A DNA stretch of 64,000 bases from Snodgrassella alvi (GTDB lineage Bacteria; Pseudomonadota; Gammaproteobacteria; Burkholderiales; Neisseriaceae), in contig NZ_CP160328.2 of the NCBI RefSeq assembly GCF_040741455.2, positions 2,173,701 to 2,237,700 on the forward strand, given 5' to 3'. This document shows, piece after piece, positions 17,512 through 26,995 of this stretch. The notes below the pieces were generated by a model that was given only the letters and a program-made list of their open reading frames with translations, was not told the origin of the DNA and made no database searches. The position numbers and the translations under genes were made by a program. Position 1 is the stretch's first letter, and each line of letters opens with the position of its first letter.

Positions 17512-18618
17512 ATGAATACAAAAGCTGATTTATCTCAACGTATTGTTGTTGGAATGTCTGGTGGTGTGGATTCATCGGTGACTGCCTTGCTGCTCAAACA
17601 GGGCGGTTATGATGTGCGCGGTGTTTTCATGCAAAACTGGGAAGACGATAACGATGACGAGTATTGCTCCATCAAGCAGGACTCACTTGACGCTGTTACA
17701 GTGGCCGATGTGATTGGTATGGATATAGACATTGTCAATTTTGCCAGCGAGTATAAAGATAATGTCTTTGCCTACTTTCTACAGGAATATCAGGCAGGGC
17801 GCACACCAAATCCGGATGTGCTATGCAATGCGGAAATTAAATTCAAATGTTTTCTGGACCATGCTCTGGCAGGTGGTGCTGATGTAATTGCTACTGGTCA
17901 TTATGCCCGCAAAGAGGTGCGCGATGGTGTGCATTATCTGCTTAAAGGGCTCGACCAAAACAAAGACCAGAGCTATTTTCTATATCGTCTCCAGCCTTAT
18001 CAGCTACAACGAGCATTATTTCCGTTAGGTGAACTTGAAAAAACTGAAGTACGCCGTTTAGCGGAGCAGGCACAGTTGCCTACAGCAGCAAAAAAAGACA
18101 GCACAGGTATCTGTTTTATCGGAGAACGGCCGTTCCGGCAGTTTTTACAACGATATTTACCTACCAATCCGGGTGCAATGGTCACACCGGAAGGAAAAGT
18201 GGTAGGTGAACATGAAGGTCTGATGTATTACACGTTGGGTCAGCGTAAAGGGCTAGGCATCGGCGGTGATGGCGAACCATGGTTTGTGGCTGGAAAAAAT
18301 CTGAAAAGAAATGAACTTTTGGTAGTACAGGGGCATAATCATCCGCGTCTATTCAGCCGTAGCCTGATTATGCACGATCTAAGTTTTACAACGCCTGAGC
18401 AGCCGGCTGAAGGTCGCTACGGAGTGAAAACGCGTTACCGCATGCCGGATGCTTCCGCTACTTTGCGCTATCTTGATAACGGCAGTGCCGAGCTTGTATT
18501 TGATGAACCGCAATGGGCTGTGACACCAGGCCAGTCAGCCGTCCTGTATGCTGGCGAAATGTGTTTGGGTGGTGGTATTATCAGCGATACCGATAGCCAC
18601 AGTATTAATAATAATTAA
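17512..18618 (+). CDS. mnmA: tRNA-specific 2-thiouridylase MnmA
   Basis: MnmA thiolates U34 of the tRNAs for Glu, Gln and Lys. The PP-loop [11 protein letters not shown] spans residues 12-22. The catalytic cysteines sit in [13 protein letters not shown] and [25 protein letters not shown] and [14 protein letters not shown]-like blocks complete the family pattern over 368 residues. The ATG at 17512 has no clear ribosome site. It follows gltX, a loose functional partner because tRNA-Glu is a substrate of both. Confidence 0.96.
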   Translation: MNTKADLSQRIVVGMSGGVDSSVTALLLKQGGYDVRGVFMQNWEDDNDDEYCSIKQDSLDAVTVADVIGMDIDIVNFASEYKDNVFAYFLQEYQAGRTPNPDVLCNAEIKFKCFLDHALAGGADVIATGHYARKEVRDGVHYLLKGLDQNKDQSYFLYRLQPYQLQRALFPLGELEKTEVRRLAEQAQLPTAAKKDSTGICFIGERPFRQFLQRYLPTNPGAMVTPEGKVVGEHEGLMYYTLGQRKGLGIGGDGEPWFVAGKNLKRNELLVVQGHNHPRLFSRSLIMHDLSFTTPEQPAEGRYGVKTRYRMPDASATLRYLDNGSAELVFDEPQWAVTPGQSAVLYAGEMCLGGGIISDTDSHSINNN

Positions 18619-18769
18619 TTTAATTTCAACCGATTGCCTATAATCGGGCAATCATCTTGCTAGCAATGATGCAGTCGTACTGATTTGATGTTTTCTTTAC
18701 AGTCTGTTTTGACTGATGTTCCCTTACTTCACATTAAATCAGGCGCATTGTTGCAAAGGAAAAAAGATA

Positions 18770-20434
18770 ATGGAAAAAATCTGGTTACAAAGTTATCAGG
18801 AAGGGGTGCGCGCAGAAGTGGATGTTCGTGCTTATTCGTCGATTATTGACGTGCTGCACACCAGTGTGAAGAAGTTCGGACCGCAGCCGAGTTTTTCTAA
18901 TATGGGTACCACTCTTACGTATACGCAGACTGCGACTTTGGTGAATCAGTTTACATCTTATTTGCAGAATGTGCTTAAGCTGCAAAAGGGTGAGCGCGTG
19001 GCAATTATGATGCCGAATGTGTTGCAGTATCCAGTGGCCGTGTTCGGTGTATTGCAGGCTGGCGGTGTAGTTGTAAATGTCAATCCTCTGTATACACCGC
19101 GTGAACTGGCGCATCAGCTAATTGATTCAGGTGCGACGGCCATTATTGTGCTGGAAAATTTTGCACATACGGTGGAAAAAGTGCTGGAGCAGACATCACT
19201 AAAACAGGTGATTGTCGCCAGTATGGGAGATATGTTGGGCTGGCTGAAGGGCACGCTGGTGAATTTCATGCTGCGCAAAGTCAAAAAAAAGGTGAAACCA
19301 TTTCATATTCCGCAATCCATTACTTTTCCGCAAGCGCTGGCATTGGGTAAAAAGCAGCGCTTTACACCAGTGCCGCTTGGGCTGGAGGATTTGGCCTTAT
19401 TGCAGTATACGGGTGGAACAACAGGTATATCCAAAGGTGCAATGCTGACTCATGGAAATATTGTTGCTAATATGCAGCAAGCATCAGAGTGGATTAAGGC
19501 CAATCTGGTACCGGGGCAGGAAGTGGTAGTAACACCGCTTCCGCTTTATCATATTTTTTCGCTCACAGTGAATATCATGATATTTGCCAATGCCGGCTCT
19601 AAAAATATTCTGATTACCAATCCGCGTGATATCAATGCGCTGGTTAAAGTACTCCAAAGTAATCGTGTCACGGTAATGAGCGGGGTAAATACGCTATTCA
19701 ATGCTCTGATTCATAATGAAGAATTCAAAAAAATTGATTTTTCATCATGGAAGCTTGTTTTGGGTGGCGGGATGGCGACACAAAAAAATGTGGCGCAGGA
19801 ATGGAAAGCGATTACAGGGGTGCCAATTATCGATGCCTATGGTCTGACTGAGGCCAGCCCAGGCGTGTGTGCCAATCCGTTAAATAATCCTGAATACACG
19901 GGCACAGCCGGTTTACCAGTATCCAATACAGATATTGAAATTCGAGATGACAACGGTAAAGTACTGGGTATAGGTGAAGTAGGAGAGTTGTGGGTACAAG
20001 GACCACAGGTAATGAAGGGCTACTGGAACCGCCCTGAGGAAACGGCCAAAGTATTGGATAGCCGTGGCTTTGTCGCCACCGGTGATATGGCAGAAATCGA
20101 TGCCAAGGGTTATGTACGTTTGGTTGACCGTAAAAAAGACATGATTTTGGTATCGGGATTTAATGTTTATCCGAATGAAATTGAAGAAATAGTAGCTGCT
20201 ATGCCAGAGGTATTGGAAGCAGCCTGTATCGGTGTGCCAAATGAGAAAACAGGTGAGGCGATAAAATTATTTGTGGTTAAGCGTGACCCTGCACTGACAC
20301 GTGAGCAAATTATTGCATACTGTCGCCAGAATCTGACGGGATATAAAGTACCGAAGGACATCGAATTTTGTGAAGAACTGCCTAAATCAGCGGTAGGCAA
20401 AATTCTGCGGAAGGATTTGCGTACCGAAAAATAA
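18770..20434 (+). CDS. fadD: Long-chain fatty acid--CoA ligase
   Basis: Activates fatty acids to acyl-CoA through an acyl-adenylate, at the inner membrane. The 554-residue protein has the AMP-binding motif LLQYTGGTTGISKGAMLTHG, the A5-type motif IDAYGLTEASPGV, GFVATGDMAEIDAKGYVRLVDRKKDMI-type A7/A8 blocks and the C-terminal lysine motif KSAVGKILRKDLR. I start at MEKIWLQSYQEG (ATG 18770), which has a strong AAAGGA ribosome site; the longer frame adds 18 unrelated residues. No beta-oxidation genes are nearby. Confidence 0.93.
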   Translation: MEKIWLQSYQEGVRAEVDVRAYSSIIDVLHTSVKKFGPQPSFSNMGTTLTYTQTATLVNQFTSYLQNVLKLQKGERVAIMMPNVLQYPVAVFGVLQAGGVVVNVNPLYTPRELAHQLIDSGATAIIVLENFAHTVEKVLEQTSLKQVIVASMGDMLGWLKGTLVNFMLRKVKKKVKPFHIPQSITFPQALALGKKQRFTPVPLGLEDLALLQYTGGTTGISKGAMLTHGNIVANMQQASEWIKANLVPGQEVVVTPLPLYHIFSLTVNIMIFANAGSKNILITNPRDINALVKVLQSNRVTVMSGVNTLFNALIHNEEFKKIDFSSWKLVLGGGMATQKNVAQEWKAITGVPIIDAYGLTEASPGVCANPLNNPEYTGTAGLPVSNTDIEIRDDNGKVLGIGEVGELWVQGPQVMKGYWNRPEETAKVLDSRGFVATGDMAEIDAKGYVRLVDRKKDMILVSGFNVYPNEIEEIVAAMPEVLEAACIGVPNEKTGEAIKLFVVKRDPALTREQIIAYCRQNLTGYKVPKDIEFCEELPKSAVGKILRKDLRTEK

Positions 20435-20451
20435 TGGTTTTGCAGATTAAT

Positions 20452-20487
20452 AGCGGTTGCTGCTATGGTGCGGCTACCGCTTTTGTA
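20452..20487 (+). terminator. Probable terminator of fadD
   Basis: Stem AGCGGT (20452-20457) / ACCGCT (20476-20481), extendable with one mismatch, is followed by TTTTGTATTT. Confidence 0.6.
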
Positions 20488-20674
20488 TTTATAGACTGGT
20501 AGGTAGCTGATACTAAAAAGCTACTGTTGCTAATTTTCTCACTCTTATGGCTTAGCAACAGCAGCTATGGACAGTATTAAGCGATTATTATCATAAAAAG
20601 TATGTTAAAGATGCAAATTGTGTGGAATAAAATAAACGCTACTTAGCATGAGGTGCAGGCCAATTCCTGATTTA

Positions 20675-21172
20675 TCAGGCTGGCTGACTGGGTAAATTCA
20701 TCGCTAAAACATTTTGTCTTTGATTTTCTCGAAATGCCGTGAGTTTCTGAGCTAGCTGGGGATTGTTGTTTGCCAGCATTGCAATGGCAAATAATGCTGC
20801 ATTGGCTGCACCGGCCTCGCCGATGGCAAAGGTGGCTACCGGTACCCCTTTCGGCATTTGTACAATAGACATCAAGGAATCCTCGCCATGCAGATATTTG
20901 CTTGGAATCGGTACACCCAGTACAGGCAGCGTGGTTTTCGCAGCTACCATGCCGGGCAAATGCGCCGCACCACCGGCACCAGCAATAATGGCTTTGAGTC
21001 CTCTGGAGCGTGCATTTTCGGCATATTCAAACATTAAATCTGGGGTGCGGTGTGCAGAAACAACTTTTATTTCATAAGGAATGCTGAATTGTTGTAAAAA
21101 CTGTTCTGCTTGCTGCATTACCGGATAATCGCTGTTACTGCCCATGATGATGCCGATTTGAGGAGTATTCAT
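20675..21172 (-). CDS. purE: N5-carboxyaminoimidazole ribonucleotide mutase
   Basis: Moves the carboxyl group of N5-CAIR to give CAIR in purine synthesis. [41 protein letters not shown] and [18 protein letters not shown] are the family blocks. The 165-residue length is normal for the stand-alone class I enzyme. No purK lies beside it. It is last in a minus-strand group after a lipoprotein gene. A short inverted repeat CCTGAT/ATCAGG overlaps the stop codon but no T-run follows. Confidence 0.96.
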   Translation of the reverse strand: MNTPQIGIIMGSNSDYPVMQQAEQFLQQFSIPYEIKVVSAHRTPDLMFEYAENARSRGLKAIIAGAGGAAHLPGMVAAKTTLPVLGVPIPSKYLHGEDSLMSIVQMPKGVPVATFAIGEAGAANAALFAIAMLANNNPQLAQKLTAFRENQRQNVLAMNLPSQPA

Positions 21173-21194
21173 GTTTTGCTCTTCTGTTTGTAAA

Positions 21195-21863
21195 TTATTT
21201 TTTCAGTTGATGCTTGGCTTTATTTGCTGCATTACTAGTGGGATAGTTACTGATAATGCGTTGATAGGTGGTACGGGCAATATCCTGCTGCTGTAAATGT
21301 GTCTGGCATTGTGCCACCTGATATAGGGCATTGGGCGTTTGGCTATTTTGTGGAAACAAATTGCTGAAGCGTTTGCCGATATTAATAACCGATTCGCAAT
21401 TATTTAGACGCATATGGCTTTGTAGTAGCAACCACATGCGCTCCTGTGCCAGCTTGCTGCCATTGCTGCCGCTATCTGCATTTTTTAAAAGTCTGATACT
21501 CTGAGCATATAGTCCGGCGTTGTAGAGGCGTCGGGCTTCATCGGTATTATCGCTATTGCCAGTATTTTTTATTGGATTCACCCGAGCAGGCTGAATATGT
21601 ACATTTAAATAACGCGATAGAGTTGATTGTTGCTGGCGTAAATCATTTAATTGATTTTGTAGGCTGGTTACCTGACTTTGCAGACTCATTATCTGAGTTT
21701 TCATTTGGCTCAATTGGTCTGCTGTCTGAAGGGTATACGGTGCAGGCGCCTCTGAATTAGTTGTATTTTCAGGGGCAGAGGAGGTACTCATGGTACTGCA
21801 TGAGCTGATGGTTATCATAGTCAGTGCAGCCAGCAATAGATAACGATAATTAAATAAGAACAT
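21195..21863 (-). CDS. Lipoprotein with coiled coil and TPR repeats (CpoB/YbgF-like architecture)
   Basis: 222 residues. A signal peptide ends in a lipobox (TISSC, lipidated Cys at about residue 22). A Ser/Thr-rich linker follows, then a Gln-rich coiled coil (about residues 48-85: [19 protein letters not shown]), then TPR-like repeats including [17 protein letters not shown] and the ending [20 protein letters not shown]. This order resembles CpoB/YbgF, which links peptidoglycan synthesis to the Tol-Pal complex, but CpoB is normally periplasmic and sits by tol-pal, which is absent here. It is therefore an envelope TPR lipoprotein of unproven role. Confidence 0.75.
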   Translation of the reverse strand: MFLFNYRYLLLAALTMITISSCSTMSTSSAPENTTNSEAPAPYTLQTADQLSQMKTQIMSLQSQVTSLQNQLNDLRQQQSTLSRYLNVHIQPARVNPIKNTGNSDNTDEARRLYNAGLYAQSIRLLKNADSGSNGSKLAQERMWLLLQSHMRLNNCESVINIGKRFSNLFPQNSQTPNALYQVAQCQTHLQQQDIARTTYQRIISNYPTSNAANKAKHQLKK

Positions 21864-21893
21864 TTGGTGTTGCTCTCCTCTAGGTGATTGTTA

Positions 21894-22562
21894 TTATTTT
21901 TTCTGCATCAAGGTCAGGCCATCACCCAGAGGGATGGTTAGTGGCTGCACACGCGAATCATGTTTCAGGCTGGCATTAAATGAACGCATAATCTGAACGC
22001 TTTCTGGTTCGTGCGTGGTTGCAGGTTGAGCCACACGCCCATGCAGCAGTACATTATCTATGGCAATAATGCCGCCAGAGCGAACCAATTGCAGGCAGCG
22101 TTCATAATAGTAAGGTGTTGGCGGTTTATCGGCATCAATCAAAGCTATGTCATATTGATTGCTTTGTCCTGCCGCAATCAGTTTATCCAACGTTATCAAG
22201 GCTGGTTGTAAATAGAGCTGTATTTTGTGACTGACATTGGCTTCTTGCCAGTAACGGCGGGCGATATCGGTGTAAGTGACATTAATATCACAGGCAGTTA
22301 TATGACCGTTTTCCGGCAAAGCCAGTGCCATGGCAGTGCTGCTGTAGCCGGTAAAAACACCGATTTCAAGATAATGGCGTGCTTGTATCAGCGTTGCTAA
22401 CCATGTCATCAACTGCGCCTGCTCGGGCGCAATACTCATATTTCCTTTGCGGTGCTGAGCTGTTTCAGCACGCAGTTGTGCCAGTAAAGGGTGCTCTTGG
22501 GGATTTACCTCCGCCAGATAAGTATTAAGCGCAGGACTATTCACACCAGCTCGTTGACTCAT
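21894..22562 (-). CDS. SAM-dependent O-methyltransferase (COMT-like)
   Basis: A 222-residue class I methyltransferase of the caffeoyl-CoA/catechol O-methyltransferase family. The SAM-binding motif is YLEIGVFTGYSSTAMALAL. ITACDINVTYTDIARRYW holds the acidic residue for the ribose, IALIDADKPPTPYYYERCL the metal-binding Asp, and GGIIAIDNVLLHGRV the later metal ligands. It starts 17 bases after the DUF3460 gene, with no clear ribosome site. The natural acceptor is unknown. Confidence 0.88.
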   Translation of the reverse strand: MSQRAGVNSPALNTYLAEVNPQEHPLLAQLRAETAQHRKGNMSIAPEQAQLMTWLATLIQARHYLEIGVFTGYSSTAMALALPENGHITACDINVTYTDIARRYWQEANVSHKIQLYLQPALITLDKLIAAGQSNQYDIALIDADKPPTPYYYERCLQLVRSGGIIAIDNVLLHGRVAQPATTHEPESVQIMRSFNASLKHDSRVQPLTIPLGDGLTLMQKK

Positions 22563-22579
22563 GACAGGTCGGCAGGAGA

Positions 22580-22765
22580 TTATTCGGTTAAATAGGTATA
22601 GCCTTTTTTTGGCAGTTTGGCGGCAGCAAAATTTGCTTCATCTTCGGGATTTAGCTGAACATCCCACAGCAAGCCGCGATGCTGGATCTGAGCCTGAGCT
22701 TCCTCAGGGTGTTCATTTAAGTATTTATTCAGAAATTGGGTTGTGTCAGACTGATAGCTATACAT
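22580..22765 (-). CDS. DUF3460 family small protein
   Basis: A 61-residue soluble protein, MYSYQSDTTQFLNKYLNEHP at the start and HRGLLWDVQLNPEDEANF in the middle. This matches the DUF3460 pattern seen in betaproteobacteria, of unknown function. I prefer the ATG at 22763-22765 because AAGAAG lies seven bases upstream. An ATG six codons earlier (22783) lacks a ribosome site. It appears to be first in a group with the O-methyltransferase, the lipoprotein and purE, and is divergent from pcnB. Confidence 0.78.
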   Translation of the reverse strand: MYSYQSDTTQFLNKYLNEHPEEAQAQIQHRGLLWDVQLNPEDEANFAAAKLPKKGYTYLTE

Positions 22766-22970
22766 ATAAGTTTCTTCTTGCATATGTTATTTAGAAACAG
22801 GTGTATTATTATATACAAAGTGCCCCATACTGGTGAAGAAGCAGGCAGAATTGTACGAGTTTGGTCTGCTAACGATGATGAGAAACGAATAGATAGGTTA
22901 TACTACGCTGTTTTAGTGGTCGTGTTTGCTGTGGCACGCGAGTATTTTTTCATAAGCTTATGTATTTTCT

Positions 22971-24305
22971 ATGCTAAAAAAGTGGTTACACAGGGTTTTG
23001 CCGCGTAAGACTGTCAGTAAAGGCAGAAAACGGGAAATACCCTTTGCACAACATCATATTAAGGCGGATGAGCTGAGTTTCGCTGCGGAAAAAGTGATAT
23101 CCCGTTTGCAGAAAGAAGGCTATGAGGCTTATGTGGTAGGTGGAGCAGTGCGGGATTTGCTATTGGGTGTTTCTCCCAAAGATTATGATGTCGCCACCAA
23201 TGCCACGCCCGAACAGGTGCGTAAACTATTCAGACGCAGCCGCATCATTGGCCGACGTTTTCCGATTGTACATGTCATGGTGGGGCCAGAAACCATTGAA
23301 GTTACAACTTTCCGTGGTGGTGCCGTCAGTAGCCATAATGAGCTGGGGCGGATTATGAAAGATGTAAGTTTCGGTACGCTGGAACAGGACGCCATGCGTC
23401 GCGATTTTACCGCCAACGCACTTTATTATGATCCACACAGACAGGTCATATTGGATTTTCATCATGGCGTGGAAGATATTCGCAATCATCGTCTGGTTAT
23501 GATAGGCAATCCGCAGGAGCGTTATCAGGAAGACCCGGTACGCATGTTGCGTGCAGCCAGACTCTCAGGCAAACTTGGATTTACGGTTGACAGACAGACA
23601 TCCAAACCAATTGCCGAATGTGGGCAGTTGCTTCAGCGGGAGCCACCGGCACGGCTATTTGATGAAGTGTTAAAGATTCTATTCAGTGGTTATGCGCAAG
23701 CATGTCTGCGTCAGATGGATATATTGGGTTTAAAAAATATTCATCCGCTCTTGGATGCACTGATGCCTGGAGCAGGCGGCAGTGGGCACATAGCTGCGCT
23801 GGCTCTGCAAAATACTGATGAGCGTCTGCGTGCGGATAAGTCCGTTTCCATGGGATTTGTACTGGCGGCAGTATTGTGGCCGCATATGCGTGAAGCTTGG
23901 ATACAACAACAGGCGCGCGGTATGCGCAGTAATGGAGCCATGCATGCTGCCATGGCTTTAGAACGTCAGCACATAGATAAACACTGGGGTGTACCACAGC
24001 GCTATGGTGTTACTATGCGTGAAATCTGGTCTCTGCAACCGCAATTTGAAATAATGCGCGGTGGACGGCCATATCGTCTACTTGCTCAGCCGCGCTTTCG
24101 TGCTGCTTTTGATTTTCTGTGTCTGCGCGCCAATCTTGGCGAAGTGGCTCAGGAAACTGTGCAGTGGTGGCAGAATTTTCAGCAGGGAACGGATGCAGAG
24201 CGTGAGGAGCTGATTCACACTGCGATGCAGGTAAAAACAACCTCTACAAAATCAAAACGAAATCGTAATAAACGCACTAACAAATCCAAGCAGGAGGGAG
24301 CATGA
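22971..24305 (+). CDS. pcnB: Poly(A) polymerase I
   Basis: Adds 3' poly(A) tails that promote RNA decay. The 444-residue protein shows the nucleotidyltransferase motif VVGGAVRDLLLG and the catalytic aspartates in PKDYDVATNATPEQV. RRFPIVHVMVG and DPVRMLRAARLSGKLGF follow, then a basic C-terminal tail (TKSKRNRNKRTNKSK) typical of PcnB as opposed to CCA-adding enzyme. Its stop overlaps the folK start by four bases (ATGA), so the two are translationally coupled. Confidence 0.95.
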   Translation: MLKKWLHRVLPRKTVSKGRKREIPFAQHHIKADELSFAAEKVISRLQKEGYEAYVVGGAVRDLLLGVSPKDYDVATNATPEQVRKLFRRSRIIGRRFPIVHVMVGPETIEVTTFRGGAVSSHNELGRIMKDVSFGTLEQDAMRRDFTANALYYDPHRQVILDFHHGVEDIRNHRLVMIGNPQERYQEDPVRMLRAARLSGKLGFTVDRQTSKPIAECGQLLQREPPARLFDEVLKILFSGYAQACLRQMDILGLKNIHPLLDALMPGAGGSGHIAALALQNTDERLRADKSVSMGFVLAAVLWPHMREAWIQQQARGMRSNGAMHAAMALERQHIDKHWGVPQRYGVTMREIWSLQPQFEIMRGGRPYRLLAQPRFRAAFDFLCLRANLGEVAQETVQWWQNFQQGTDAEREELIHTAMQVKTTSTKSKRNRNKRTNKSKQEGA

Positions 24306-24808
24306 AAACAGTAACAGCGGTTATTGCTTTGGGCGCTAATCTAGGAAATCCGCGCAAACAGGTTGAAGCAGCTATGGCTGCATTGAATCAGGTTAGTGGT
24401 ATCCGTGTAAAGGCAATTTCACCACTTTATCTTACCAAGCCGGTGGGATTGACTGACCAGCCTGATTTTGTCAATGCGGTGGTTTTGGTTCATACCACTT
24501 TAAGTGCACAGGCATTGCTACATTCCATGCTAGAACTGGAAAATAAGCTGGGACGTGTGCGCAATGTGCCAAATGGTCCGCGTATGATTGATCTGGACGT
24601 AATTGATTACAATCATCAGACCATTAATGAACCTGATTTGAAATTGCCTCATCCAAGTGCGCATGAACGCGCATTCGTAATGGCTCCACTAGCTGCTATT
24701 GCACCATACTATGTAATCGGCACTCATGGCAGTGCCTCTACTCTGGCGGCAAAATTACTTAAAGCACAGCCGGATGCAGCCACGATTATTGAAGGCGATC
24801 AAAACTAA
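24302..24808 (+). CDS. folK: 2-amino-4-hydroxy-6-hydroxymethyldihydropteridine pyrophosphokinase
   Basis: Transfers pyrophosphate from ATP to hydroxymethyl-dihydropterin in folate synthesis. ALGANLGNPRKQV near the start, the LLHSMLELENKLGRVR block and the metal/ATP motif GPRMIDLDVIDYN are clear, followed by PHPSAHERAFVMAPLAAIAP. The 168-residue length is normal. It overlaps pcnB by four bases and precedes a deoxynucleoside kinase by 13 bases, an order also familiar from Neisseria. Confidence 0.96.
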   Translation: MKTVTAVIALGANLGNPRKQVEAAMAALNQVSGIRVKAISPLYLTKPVGLTDQPDFVNAVVLVHTTLSAQALLHSMLELENKLGRVRNVPNGPRMIDLDVIDYNHQTINEPDLKLPHPSAHERAFVMAPLAAIAPYYVIGTHGSASTLAAKLLKAQPDAATIIEGDQN

Positions 24809-24821
24809 GTCAGGGGAAAAT

Positions 24822-25454
24822 ATGGATTATCGCTACATTGTCGTAGAAGGATCTATTGGCAGTGGCAAATCAGCTTTGAGCCGTCGTCTGGCACAGTATT
24901 TTGATGCATTACTATTATCAGAGATACCTGAAAGCAATCCGTTTTTAGAAAAATTCTATCTAAATGCTGCCAATCACGGGCTGGCTACAGAGATGCATTT
25001 TCTGATGCGCCGTTGTGAAGCCATCAATGTTATCTATGCTGAAGATGAACGGCGTTCACGTATTGTTGCTGATTTTCTGCTGGAGAAAGACCAGATATAT
25101 GTACCGGTAATTCTGCGTGAAGAAGAGCAGACGCTGTATTGGCAAATCAAGCAAAAGGTGATGCCTAAATTTCCGGTACCGGATTTGGTGATTTATCTGG
25201 AAGCGGATGATGAATTGCTGGACAAGCGTCTGCGCCAGCGTGAGGATGGTATGATTAATTTGTTTCCTGCTGGTTATTTACAGCAGATTCATGCTGAATA
25301 TCGCCGTTTTTTCCATTTATACCAGCATGCTCCATTACTGATTGCCAATACGAATGAGCTGGATTTTCTGGGTAATGAAGATCATTTTGAGTTGTTGCTT
25401 AATACCATTGCTAATATGCAGGGAAGTCGTAATTATCTGAATTTAAGCGAATAA
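24822..25454 (+). CDS. Deoxynucleoside kinase (deoxyadenosine/deoxyguanosine kinase type)
   Basis: Phosphorylates deoxynucleosides for salvage. The P-loop EGSIGSGKSALSRRL spans residues 9-23. The substrate region includes FLMRRCEAIN, and DLVIYLEADDELLDKRLRQR forms the lid. At 210 residues it is the usual size. I start at MDYRYIVVEGS (ATG 24822, ribosome site AGGGGAAA); a longer frame would run back into folK. Which base is preferred cannot be read from the sequence. Confidence 0.88.
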   Translation: MDYRYIVVEGSIGSGKSALSRRLAQYFDALLLSEIPESNPFLEKFYLNAANHGLATEMHFLMRRCEAINVIYAEDERRSRIVADFLLEKDQIYVPVILREEEQTLYWQIKQKVMPKFPVPDLVIYLEADDELLDKRLRQREDGMINLFPAGYLQQIHAEYRRFFHLYQHAPLLIANTNELDFLGNEDHFELLLNTIANMQGSRNYLNLSE

Positions 25455-26030
25455 CTGATGTGTTGTGCTGTCGAGTAAAGCTGAATATTTTTTTGCGTAA
25501 GAAAGTAATTTTCAGCCGTTTTTTATCTGTAGTAATTTTGCTATTTCAGTGTGCAGCGCAGTTTAATCGGGGGTAAAAAAATATCAATGCCATTATGATG
25601 TTTGTTTGATATTTTTTGCATACTGATGCATGTGTTATTCAGTTTGGAAACCGTACTTTTTGGTAGAAAAAAGTACGGTTTTTGTTTATTGGATTGAAAA
25701 TCAGTATACACATTCACACAATTTGCATGGTTTGGTTAAAAGCGTAAAAAAATGATGCTTGGCGTGATTGCTAGATGAGCAGATACGGATGATTAGTAAT
25801 GTCGGGGGCAAGCGCACGTATCATCGTGCCGGTTAAATTTATCTTTAGCAAAATATTTGTTAATCTGCTCGGGTAAAAAGGTTGTCTGTGGTATTTTGCC
25901 GCACATTCAATTTGGCCGTTTGTTTATCAGTTTTACTGATTGATGAATTTGTTGTTTCCTTGCAGAAACAGACTGTGTATAACTACCGGCCGTGTTTTCT
26001 AATAAATATTATTATTTGATTTATCAATTT
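25455..26030. other. Non-coding region between the deoxynucleoside kinase gene and panB
   Basis: 576 bases without a gene. At 25481-25514 an imperfect GCTGAA...TTCAGC stem is followed by CGTTTTTT. A much stronger terminator sits at 25648-25686. The DNA between that terminator and panB shows no open frame, riboswitch or repeat that I can recognise. Two terminators in a row leave room for a short independent RNA at about 25520-25686. Confidence 0.5.
25648..25686 (+). terminator. Strong, possibly bidirectional terminator
   Basis: AACCGTACTTTT (25649-25660) pairs with AAAAGTACGGTT (25669-25680), with T-rich sequence on the right and A-rich on the left of the stem. It is nearly 200 bases after the nearest upstream stop codon, which is far for a simple gene terminator. 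Confidence 0.8.
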
Positions 26031-26822
26031 ATGCATACCATTCACACTTTAAAAAAAATGAAAGCCGCAGGCGAAAAAATCGCTATGCTAACTTGTTACG
26101 ATGCCAGTTTTGCTCGTCTGATGAGCGATGCTGGTGTTGACGTACTGCTGATTGGTGATTCCTTGGGTATGGCAGTGCAGGGACAAGCTTCAACTATTCC
26201 GGTTAGTGTTGACGATATTTGTTATCACACTGCGGCTGTGGCGCGAGGCAATCAGCAGGCGCTGATACTGGCAGATCTGCCATTTGGTGCATATCAACAA
26301 AGTAAAGAGCAGGCTTTTGCGGCAGCTGTTCGGCTGATGGTGGCCGGAGCACACATGGTAAAACTGGAAGGCGGTGAATGGATCGCTGAAACTACGCATT
26401 TTTTACAGCAACGTGGTATTCCTGTGTGTGCACATATCGGCCTGACGCCGCAATCAGTACATACGCTTGGCGGTTATAAAGTTCAGGGTCGCGGTGAAGC
26501 TGCGGCACAATTGCTAGCCGATGCTCAGGCACATGCTCAAGCCGGAGCGGATATGGTGCTGATGGAGTGTGTGCCAGTTGCTCTGGCAGCAAAAGTAACC
26601 GCATCTGTAAGCTGCCCAACCATAGGTATTGGTGCCGGTGTCGATTGTGACGGCCAGGTACTGGTGATGCATGACATGCTGGGAATTTATCCAGGCAAAA
26701 CAGCAAAATTTGTGAAGAATTTCATGCACAATCAAACCAGTATTCAGGCTGCTGTCGGAGCCTATGTACAGGAAGTTAAAGCTAAGATTTTTCCTGATGC
26801 GGAACACAGTTTTACTGACTGA
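26031..26822 (+). CDS. panB: 3-methyl-2-oxobutanoate hydroxymethyltransferase
   Basis: First committed step of pantothenate synthesis: adds a hydroxymethyl group from methylene-tetrahydrofolate to ketoisovalerate. [49 protein letters not shown] and [21 protein letters not shown] are the family blocks. I start at [16 protein letters not shown] (ATG 26031); the upstream ATG at 25992 adds 13 hydrophobic residues foreign to the family. The length is 263 residues. panC is not adjacent. Confidence 0.96.
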   Translation: MHTIHTLKKMKAAGEKIAMLTCYDASFARLMSDAGVDVLLIGDSLGMAVQGQASTIPVSVDDICYHTAAVARGNQQALILADLPFGAYQQSKEQAFAAAVRLMVAGAHMVKLEGGEWIAETTHFLQQRGIPVCAHIGLTPQSVHTLGGYKVQGRGEAAAQLLADAQAHAQAGADMVLMECVPVALAAKVTASVSCPTIGIGAGVDCDGQVLVMHDMLGIYPGKTAKFVKNFMHNQTSIQAAVGAYVQEVKAKIFPDAEHSFTD

Positions 26823-26995
26823 TTGTTTGAATTAAATTTCTGTTTTTAATTGCAAATATTATATTTCTGGCGGTTTTTCCCTTTACAAACAAGGTTGCTT
26901 AAACTGATTGGTTTATTTGTATGGGCTTGTTTTTTTTGCAGGATGTATATATAAATTAAATCCTTGACTAATAAAAATTATTTTGGGAGTCGCTT

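Noticed and set aside
17330-17515. 61-codon frame between gltX and mnmA
   Set aside because: It begins inside the gltX terminator, has no ribosome site and ends in overlap with mnmA; hydrophobic content looks like chance.
20660-20680. Terminator overlapping the purE stop
   Set aside because: The CCTGAT/ATCAGG stem is short, has a 2-nt loop and is not followed by T on the minus strand.
22736-23008. 90-codon plus-strand frame upstream of pcnB
   Set aside because: It overlaps the DUF3460 gene on the other strand and the pcnB start in another frame, and shows no family features.
26823-26995. TPP riboswitch upstream of thiD
   Set aside because: No THI-box consensus or matching stem pattern is visible in the leader.
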